This document shows, piece after piece, positions 57,653 to 64,000 of a DNA stretch of 64,000 nt. The translations under genes were made by a program, and so were the position numbers. The DNA lies in NCBI RefSeq assembly GCF_008123425.1, contig NZ_VSSS01000038.1, forward strand, positions 159,264-223,263, written 5' to 3'. The notes beneath the pieces are model-generated. The model was given only the letters and a program-made list of their open reading frames with translations. It was not told the origin of the DNA and made no database searches. Each line of letters begins with the position of its first letter. Positions within the stretch are counted from its first letter, which is position 1. The DNA comes from Bradyrhizobium rifense (GTDB lineage: Bacteria; Pseudomonadota; Alphaproteobacteria; Rhizobiales; Xanthobacteraceae).

Positions 57653-58978
57653 TTAGTTACGAGCTACCGAGGGCGCGTCGTCGTGCTTGAAGTGTCGCTT
57701 TCGGATCTTGTAACTCACCAGCCAGATCACGCCCACGGCGATCGGGACGAAGACTGCGGTTAGGAACGAGGGATCTACTTGTAATCCGATATCGTGCGCG
57801 CCCTCGGCAAGATATTTAAACAGACTGACCACGTAATATCCAATCGCCGCGACCGACAATCCTTCGACCGTCCACTGCAGCCGAAGTTGCTGCCTCGTGC
57901 GCTCATTTATAGCCTGCAACAGGTCATGATTCTGTTGTTCGATTTCGATGTCGACACGGGTTCGCAACAGATCGGCGGCACGCGCGAGCTTGACCGACAG
58001 GGCCGTCTGACGCTCCTCCACGGTCGCGCAGGTCCGCATCGCCGGCGCCATGCGGCGCGCCAGAAACGACGACCAGCTCGGATAGCCCGCGATGTCATTG
58101 CCTTCAATGATGGATAGTCGCGATTGGACCAGCTCGTCATAGGCCCTGCTGGCGCCGAAGCGAAACAGGCCACCGGTCGCACCTCTTTCGAAGGAGGCGG
58201 CCAACGCCGTCAGCTCGGCAAGCAGATGGTTGTTGAATTGCAGCCCCTCACCGCTTTGCATTTCTTCGAGCGCTTGAACAAGACGGCGGTCGATGCGATC
58301 AACAGAGGGTGCAAGCTCAAGGGCCGCCGACAGGCCAAGTAGCGCCAACGGACGGTAGGTCTCGATTTCCAAGAGCCGTTGCACCAGCGCTCCAAGATCG
58401 TGCGACGTCATTCCGAGGTCGCAGACGAGGATTTTCGTAAAGCCGTTTTCGTCCACGCGGAAGTCTGAGGCGACAACGCCTGCACCGCTCTTTGTGGCAA
58501 CCATGGCCAGGCTATTCTTGTCAAAAATCTGTTCGGCGCGCTTGGTCGGCGCGGCGCCTTGCTCCACTTCTAACCTGATGGCGACCAGCAATTGACCCGT
58601 CTGCCGCAACGCTCGGATCAGCGATCGGACGGTATCATCAATGTTCCTGAATTGGTGAGCGGCAGGACCATTTGTGTTAGTCCAGATCCAGGTGAATGTT
58701 GTAAATTCCGAATGCTGCTCCCAGCGTAGCATAGCGGGCCCGATGACAATCTGATGGTGTTTCGCCGATTGCGCAGGCGGCCGCAGATTGCGCTCCAGGC
58801 AGAAATCGATAAAACGGCAGCGATCGATTGCGGCCGCCTCGCCCTGCGCAAGAACAGCGAAGTGGATCACGCTGAATGGCGAGACAAGGCGCGTGAAAGG
58901 GCGCGCGTGCACTTCGCCGAGCACGGCGTTGCGTTGCGGATGCGGCTTGAAGGTTCGCAAATCCAGTTCATCGATCAT
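57653..58978 (-). CDS. DUF3422-family membrane protein
   Basis: The 441-residue product starts MIDELDLRTFKPHPQRNAVL, continues with GEVHARPFTRLVSPFSVIHF, and ends in two membrane segments (about 370-388 and 403-423). This is the pattern of the DUF3422 family, whose function is unknown. The long soluble N-terminal domain is probably cytoplasmic, with a coiled-coil-like segment (about 330-365) before the membrane. The whole frame is intact, in contrast to its neighbours. It lies 105 bases downstream of a dead fixR-like gene on the same strand. Confidence 0.85.
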   Translation of the reverse strand: MIDELDLRTFKPHPQRNAVLGEVHARPFTRLVSPFSVIHFAVLAQGEAAAIDRCRFIDFCLERNLRPPAQSAKHHQIVIGPAMLRWEQHSEFTTFTWIWTNTNGPAAHQFRNIDDTVRSLIRALRQTGQLLVAIRLEVEQGAAPTKRAEQIFDKNSLAMVATKSGAGVVASDFRVDENGFTKILVCDLGMTSHDLGALVQRLLEIETYRPLALLGLSAALELAPSVDRIDRRLVQALEEMQSGEGLQFNNHLLAELTALAASFERGATGGLFRFGASRAYDELVQSRLSIIEGNDIAGYPSWSSFLARRMAPAMRTCATVEERQTALSVKLARAADLLRTRVDIEIEQQNHDLLQAINERTRQQLRLQWTVEGLSVAAIGYYVVSLFKYLAEGAHDIGLQVDPSFLTAVFVPIAVGVIWLVSYKIRKRHFKHDDAPSVARN

Positions 58979-59082
58979 TTATTGACGCCTTGCTTCAGAG
59001 TTGAGAAAGCAACCGTCAGCCTTGACGCGAGAGGCATTGGCGGTGCTGGAAACCGGGTGCGCGCGGCAGCGCGCCGATCAAG

Positions 59083-59465
59083 TCATGTCGAGATCGATAC
59101 CGAGGTCGCCTTGAGATTGGGAAAGAGGTCTTGCGGGAGCAGGATCAGGCCGAGCAAATTGAGGCGAAACAGCCTCAGCCAGGCTTCGACTGACGCCGTC
59201 AACGACGTCTGTCGGGTACGGTCCGTGTCTATGGCGAAATGTCGGCATTGTGGATCAATGCGTGTAGCGGTGCGCCAGCAGGCCGTTCCGCGACCTCGGC
59301 AGTGACGTGCGGCACTGTCCGACGAATGCTTAGATCGACGTGGACATGGTTGTTTGTCTCCGAATCCCACGGACATCGCCCACCACCGAAGGGTTGCCCC
59401 GTGCAAGTTAGGATGCGCCGGCCCTCTTCTGAAAACAGGTTTTCGATGACATGACCGACGCTGCG
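59083..59465 (-). pseudogene. Second FixR-like short-chain dehydrogenase remnant
   Basis: The minus strand encodes VGHVIENLFSEEGRRILTCT, then GQPFGGGRCPWDSETNNHVH, VDLSIRRTVPHVTAEVAERP and AGAPLHALIHNADISP, directly alignable with the fixR remnant at 7.59-7.80 kb (KLFSEAGW, RQPFDAARCPWDS, VDLSDHRTLPRVIAEIKECL, AGAPLH.LVNNAG). After a shift it continues as FRLNLLGLILLPQDLFPNLK, matching LNLVAPILLAQGLFDELK. It ends at 59083, so the catalytic YxxxK part is absent. It is a diverged second copy of a fixR-type gene. Confidence 0.75.
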
Positions 59466-61232
59466 CGCGCCGGTTGCAAGCGGCAGCGTCTTCCGTTCTC
59501 CCAGCGGGGTGCAGACACGCGACCTCCGGTGCGGCTACCGCGTTCTCGATTGACAGATCGATGCCCAAACACGACTCCCATCCTGTTGCCGCCGCCAAAC
59601 TTCCTGGCCCGGAGAGCCGGTGCAGGATTTGGGCCAGCACGATAGAAGGGGCACGCTCGCGTCTTTCCTTGCGCAATGTGGCTTTCGAACATAGTCGAAG
59701 GCGGGTTTCAGACATTAAGCGCGCTTGTATTCCGACAGAATCCGCAGGTGGCGCAGGCCAAAGGAAATTGCCTGTTTCGGCAAGATGATCGCTGCCCAGC
59801 CGCTGCCATTGTCTGAGCGGCCACGCTGTCGTCGGAATTGTCGATGCAGAGCGGGGAGAGTGACCGCGCCCCGACCCGCGGAAGGTTTGCCGACGGCTGA
59901 TAACGTCACATCGAGCGAGGATGACTGGATCACGGACCCAGAGCGCTCGCCGTCCTCTCTTTGTCGCATAGAGTAGTGCAAGCGTCGCGTCTTGACCGAT
60001 TATTGCCGGGAGGCACTTCCCGAAGAGGCCGTTCGGTGCGCTCGATCCGAACAAAGCTGACATCAATGAAATCGCGGCGATAGCGCCGAGAGATCCGCCC
60101 AACGCATTCAGTCGTGATTGGCTCTTTGTCCTGACAGGCGCAGATTTCCGCTAGCGATCACTGCCTCGTCCACACGCTCCGCTCACGAGAGTCGCCGGCC
60201 GTAGCTGTGATCCGCCATTATTTGGTCGATCACTCACCACGATCGCCACGTATCTGGCCGTTCATGAAAAGCGATTGCGGGCTTTCATGACCGGGCTGGG
60301 GGACGATGTCACGGCAGACTGCCGTTCTGAGCTCGTGCCGCACCAGATTGTCCGAGCGAGGGACCGGCGGTGCGCGGTCGGCTGCGCGCGGCGTCATAGG
60401 CTGGCGCGCAGATCCCGATCGGCGGCTTCATAAGATGATCACGCTGGTGCAGACTGCTGCCATCGATACAACATCCCAGCGCGTCGTGTTCAGCATTCCG
60501 CGGCGACAATGACGAGGCAGGGTAGCGGGCGGAGCGTTTCGTGTCGGAGGAGCTCCGCAACCGGCAGCTTGAAGACAGATCGCAGAATAGGCACCGCGCG
60601 TCTGCAAGGCGTCAAAGGACTTGTACGGGGCGATGCGTCAAGGCTTTTCGTTGTGCCATCTCCTTGTTCGGCCGGGCTGTGCGCGGCGTTCTCATTATAT
60701 TTGGGCCACGCGCCGAGGGTCTTGCGCTGAGTACCCCTCGTATCTGCACGGCTATCATTTGTGCGATTGAAGCAGCTTAGCGGCCTTTGGCCGATGGCCA
60801 CCGGCCAAAGCGCGTGGTGATATCGCCCGAGCCGCCCCGATGGGCCTTCGGCCACCCTTGACAGCCGCGGCGCGTGGCGGCCAGCGAAAACAAAGACCGG
60901 ACGAGGAGATGTCGCAAGGCCGCCACCATCGCCGCAGGCGAGGTCTTCAAGGGCTTGGACCGGAAAGACACGAAGCCCGAGGCGAGGCGGCAAGAAGCAG
61001 CGCACTACGCTTGCGACCCTCACTTTTGAAGGTGGTCTGTCGCGCGGCGATCAGGATGGACGAGCGCGTCAATCAAGGTGAGAGAGTTTCGCCGGGCTCG
61101 TGACGAAGGGAGGGCGTAGCCCGACCGGAGTTACGAGCCCGGCGTCGGCGCGATCCGCTAGGGACCGCGCCGACTGGTGATCGCGGCCGGCAGGTTATGC
61201 AAGTGGTTCTTCCGCCAAGAGGAATCACTCGC
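59466..61232. other. Long region without recognised gene
   Basis: About 1.8 kb. Composite minus-strand frames at 59.5-60.1 kb look like decayed coding sequence, but I cannot name them. A hairpin lies at 60785-60810. Nothing else is recognised. Confidence 0.35.
60785..60810. repeat. Short perfect hairpin
   Basis: CTTTGGCCG (60785-60793) pairs with CGGCCAAAG (60802-60810) around an 8-base loop. No gene end is adjacent. Confidence 0.35.
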
Positions 61233-61630
61233 TTGCCCGGCCGACACATCACAGATCACCAAATGAGGCTCTACATGAAGAACCGTCAGACCGACAACCC
61301 GCCAGTGGCGGCGGCCAAGGCATCATTCAGTGCGGCGACCGCTTATCGGATCGAGAGAGATCCCCGACTTCCGTCGCAAAAGAAGGCTCCCCGCGGCCGG
61401 CGACGACCGGACCCGTTGAGCGAGGTGTTCGAGACCGAGATCGTCCCGATCCTGAAGTCGGCACCTGGCATACGCCCGGTCGCGGTCTTCGAGGAGATGC
61501 TCCGACGTCATCCTGATCTCGGCACCGGTATCCATCGTACCCTGGAACGTCGTATCCGTGCCTGGCGGGCGATCCACGGCGAGGAGCAGGAGGTCATCTT
61601 CCGCCAGATCCATGAGCCTGGTGCGTGTTT
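61233..61630 (+). pseudogene. istA: IS21-family IstA, N-terminal fragment of an older copy
   Basis: From a TTG at 61233 the product reads PGRHITDHQMRLYMKNRQTD, then AAKASFSAATAYRIERDPRL and RRGRRRPDPLSEVFETEIVP up to QEVIFRQIHEPG, the usual N-terminal helix-turn-helix region of IstA proteins. It is cut off at about 61625, where the repeats of a second IS21 element begin. About 130 of some 500 residues are left. Confidence 0.8.
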
Positions 61631-61633
61631 CGC

Positions 61634-61720
61634 GGGATCGTGAGCAGGGATTTCACCGCATCGTGAGCAACGATTTCAGAGGATCGTGAGAGCGATTTCA
61701 GGCGATCGTGAGCACCGTTT
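61634..61720 (+). repeat. Four tandem repeats at the left end of an IS21 element
   Basis: A unit of about 22-23 bases with the core ATCGTGAGCA followed by GATTTCA repeats at 61636, 61660, 61683 (one base shorter) and 61704 (tail diverged). IS21-type elements carry multiple terminal repeats that bind IstA, so these probably are transposase-binding sites. Confidence 0.7.
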
Positions 61721-61792
61721 GGCGGTGCCGGACGCTTCGGCCGACAACTTAGCCGGGCTACGGATTTCTCATTCAACCAATGAGGAAGCCTG

Positions 61793-63331
61793 ATGCCTAC
61801 CCAGAGATTGTCGATGCGCCGGATCCGAGAAGTTCTACGTTTGAGGCATCAGGGCCTGACCGAGCGCGTCATCGCGCGGACGTTGGGAGTGAGCAATGGT
61901 GTCGTGCATGGCTACGTGCGTCGCGCCCGCCTTGCCGGGCTGAGCTGGCCGCTGCCGGAGGGCATGGATGACGAGGGCCTGGAGCTGCTGCTGTTCCCGG
62001 CGCCAAAGGCTGCCTCGCAAAGCGACCGACGACCGTCCCCCGACTGGGTTTATGTGGAGAAGGAGCTACGCCGGCGCAGCGTGACACGCCTGCTGTTGTG
62101 GGAAGAGTATCGCGCCGCCAATCCAGACGGCTTTGGCTATACCTGGTTTTGCACGACTTTCGAGGCCTGGAAGCAGCGGGCGCAGCCGAGCATGCGTCAG
62201 ACCCACCTCGGTGGGGAGAAGGTGTTCGTCGATTTCGCTGGCGACACCATCGACATCTTCGATCCCATCACCGGCGAAGAGCGCGCCATGAAGCTGTTCG
62301 TCGCGGCGATGGGGGCCTCGAACTACACCTACGCCGAGGCCTGCCCAAGCGAGAGCCTGTCCGACTGGATCGGCGTGCATGCCAACCTGTTCAGGTATCT
62401 CGGCGGCGTGCCGAAGTTCGTGGTCTGTGATAATCTCAAGGCCGCCGTGACCAACCCCGATCGCTACGATCCCGGGATCAACCGAACCTATGCCGAGATG
62501 GCCGGTTATTACGGCACCGCGATCCTGGCGGCGAGGCCGAGGCGGCCAAAGGACAAGGCCAAGGTTGAGGTCGCCGTCCGGATCGCCCAGCGCTGGATCC
62601 TGGCCCGCCTGCGCAACCAGCGCTTCTTTTCCCTGGCGGAGCTCAATGCGGCCATCCGCGGCCTCGTCGTCGAACTCAACGCCCGCCAGATGAGCGGTTT
62701 TGGCTCCAGCCGGACCGAGCTGTTCGCCGAGATCGATCGTCCCAAGCTGGGAGAACTGCCGGACCAGCCCTACGTCTTTGCGCGCTGGAAGCATTGCCGC
62801 GTCGCGCCCGACTATCATGTCGAGATCGACGGCCATTGGTATTCCACCCCTTATCGGCTGATCCGTGAACTCGTCGATGTCCGCATCGCCGACAAGACCA
62901 TCGAGGTCTTCCACAAGGGACAGAGGATCGCCAGCCACGCCCGCGCGCCCAACCGGCGTGGCCATACCACCATCGCCGATCATATGCCGAGCGCCCACCG
63001 CCGCTACGGCAAATGGACGCCGGGAGGATTGATCGCTGCCGGCGAGAAGATCGGTCCCTCTGCCGCGGCGTTTTTCCAGGCCGTCATCGCGGCCCGGCCG
63101 CATCCCGAGCAAGGCTTTCGCACCTGCCTCGGTATCCTGTCGCTGGCCAGGAGCTACGACAACGCGCGTGTCGATGCGGCCTGCCGACGCGGCATCCTGA
63201 TCAAGGCTCGCTCCGTCGCCTCGATCCGTTCGATCCTCAAGAGCGGCCTTGATCGCGCTTTTCTCGACGAGACGTCCGACCACCAGCCCCTGCGCCATGG
63301 CAACATCCGCGGTCAGGGCTATTTCCACTGA
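61793..63331 (+). CDS. istA: IS21 transposase IstA
   Basis: The 512-residue transposase starts after AGGAAG at 61782. It has an N-terminal helix-turn-helix (LTERVIARTLGVSNGVVHGY, about 22-41) and the DDE integrase core: first D in VFVDFAGDT, second D in VVCDNLKAAV and the E in DKAKVEVAV. The protein is complete, so this part of the element is potentially functional. istB follows 15 bases after the stop, the usual coupled arrangement. GC is clearly higher than in the island flanks, suggesting recent arrival. Confidence 0.92.
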   Translation: MPTQRLSMRRIREVLRLRHQGLTERVIARTLGVSNGVVHGYVRRARLAGLSWPLPEGMDDEGLELLLFPAPKAASQSDRRPSPDWVYVEKELRRRSVTRLLLWEEYRAANPDGFGYTWFCTTFEAWKQRAQPSMRQTHLGGEKVFVDFAGDTIDIFDPITGEERAMKLFVAAMGASNYTYAEACPSESLSDWIGVHANLFRYLGGVPKFVVCDNLKAAVTNPDRYDPGINRTYAEMAGYYGTAILAARPRRPKDKAKVEVAVRIAQRWILARLRNQRFFSLAELNAAIRGLVVELNARQMSGFGSSRTELFAEIDRPKLGELPDQPYVFARWKHCRVAPDYHVEIDGHWYSTPYRLIRELVDVRIADKTIEVFHKGQRIASHARAPNRRGHTTIADHMPSAHRRYGKWTPGGLIAAGEKIGPSAAAFFQAVIAARPHPEQGFRTCLGILSLARSYDNARVDAACRRGILIKARSVASIRSILKSGLDRAFLDETSDHQPLRHGNIRGQGYFH

Positions 63332-63346
63332 TAGGGAGACCCCCCA

Positions 63347-64000
63347 ATGCTGACACATCCGACCCATGAACGGCTGATTGCGCTCGGCTTGACCGGAATG
63401 GCCAAGGCCCTCCAGGAGCAGCGACGATCACCGGATCTCGATGCCCTGTCGTTCGAGGAGCGCGTCGGATTGCTGGTCGATCGCGAAGCCGCCGAGCGCG
63501 ACACCAAACGTCTCACGACCCGTCTCAAGTTCGCCGCGTTGCGCCAGAGCGCATGCGTGGAAGACGTCGATTTGCGCACGCCACGCGGTATCGATCGCGC
63601 CGTCTTCGCCAGGCTCGTCGGCGGCGACTGGATCGACCGCAAACGAGAACCTGCTCGTCACAGGGGCAACCGGGCTCGGCAAGAGCTGGATTGCCTGCGC
63701 CCTCGGCCACAAGGCCTGCCGGGACAATCGTTCGGTCCAGTATCATCGCGTCCCGCGTCTGTTCGAGGCACTTGCCCTGGCTCGCGGCGACGGCCGATAT
63801 GGCCGACTGCTTAAAACCATCGGCCGCGTTCAACTCCTGATCCTCGATGATTGGAGCCTGTCAGTTCTAAATCCGCCCGAACGGCGCGACCTTCTGGAGA
63901 TCCTCGACGATCGCCACGGTCGCGCCTCCACCATCGTCACCAGCCAGGTCCCCGTCGAACATTGGCACGACGTTATCGGCGAGCCGATGACTTCATGATG
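63347..64000 (+). pseudogene. istB: IS21 helper ATPase IstB, frameshifted
   Basis: IstB is the AAA+ helper that directs IstA to target DNA. From 63347 the frame gives MLTHPTHERLIALGLTGMAK up to DWIDRKRE, then shifts near 63650. The next frame has NLLVTGATGLGKSWIACALG (Walker A GATGLGKS) and LLILDDWSL (Walker B), then IVTSQVPVEHWHDVIGEPMT and a stop at 63998. The usual C-terminus (about 25 residues) is thus missing or shifted. One shift in the middle could be a sequencing error, but the odd end argues for real decay. The window ends here. Confidence 0.85.

Larger units (their letters stand above)
61634..64000 (+). mobile_element. IS21-family element, right end outside window
   Basis: Terminal repeats, an intact istA and a frameshifted istB in the usual order. 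It has inserted into the istA of an older IS21 copy. The right end lies beyond 64000. Confidence 0.8.

Noticed and set aside
59083..60102. A 339-codon open frame on the minus strand
   Set aside because: The real coding content (fixR-like) lies in a different frame over the right part, so this long frame is a shadow.
1..64000. CRISPR arrays, tRNA or rRNA genes
   Set aside because: No regularly spaced repeats with unique spacers and no recognisable tRNA or rRNA sequence were seen by eye; a dedicated search would be needed to exclude a tRNA fragment.

Overview
The window looks like part of the symbiosis island of a Bradyrhizobium species. It carries a Nod-factor modification cluster (nodU-nodI-nodJ-nolO-nodZ, then noeL-nolK and a glmS/nodM gene on the other strand). 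Next to it lies fixR-nifA-fixA, the arrangement known from bradyrhizobia. The rest is loosely packed accessory DNA with many insertion-sequence remnants and frameshifted genes, as expected for such islands. The fucosylation genes plus a NolL-like acetyltransferase resemble bradyrhizobia that make fucosylated, acetylated Nod factors; the species itself cannot be fixed from sequence alone.

Layout. 1-6.5 kb: the end of nodU, the nodI-nodJ exporter, the carbamoyltransferase nolO and the fucosyltransferase nodZ, all on +. 7.3-11.6 kb: a NifA site and a -24/-12 element, a frameshifted fixR, intact nifA, a consensus sigma-54 promoter and fixA. 12.2-16.3 kb (-): glmS/nodM, nolK and noeL. 19.3-21.9 kb (-): a radical SAM protein and a Gfo/Idh-type oxidoreductase behind a sigma-54 promoter with a NifA site. 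22-23.5 kb: a decayed IS630 element with its own divergent winged-helix gene. 23.7-28.9 kb: a biotin/pantothenate cluster (bioB-panD-bioF-bioD-bioA-panB) in which only panD and bioD are intact. 29.8-33.1 kb (-): a NolL/NodX-type acyltransferase and an EctB-type aminotransferase. 34-43 kb: two response regulators (one NodW-like) and an 1859-residue kinase/ATPase/histidine-kinase fusion. 44-52 kb: pectate lyase, a sigma-54-driven TfdA/TauD-type dioxygenase, a dead polysaccharide deacetylase, a GNAT acetyltransferase and a sigma-54/NifA-driven TlpA-like protein. 53-61 kb: IS630 and IS66 debris, a cytochrome P450, diaminopropionate ammonia-lyase remnants, a DUF3422 membrane protein and a second dead fixR-like gene. 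61-64 kb: an IS21 element inserted in an older IS21 copy.

How it works together. The nod genes decorate the chitooligosaccharide signal (carbamoyl, fucosyl, probably acetyl groups), make the GDP-fucose donor (NoeL, NolK) and export the product (NodIJ). NifA with sigma-54 should switch on genes in the nodule. By eye I found -24/-12 elements in front of fixR, fixA, the radical SAM gene, the dioxygenase and the TlpA-like gene. Three of these (fixR, radical SAM, TlpA-like) also have a perfect TGT-N10-ACA NifA site 75-100 bases upstream of the predicted start. The radical SAM/oxidoreductase pair is the best candidate for an undescribed symbiotic pathway. Frameshifts are numerous; most look like real decay, but single ones (panB, istB) could be sequencing errors.
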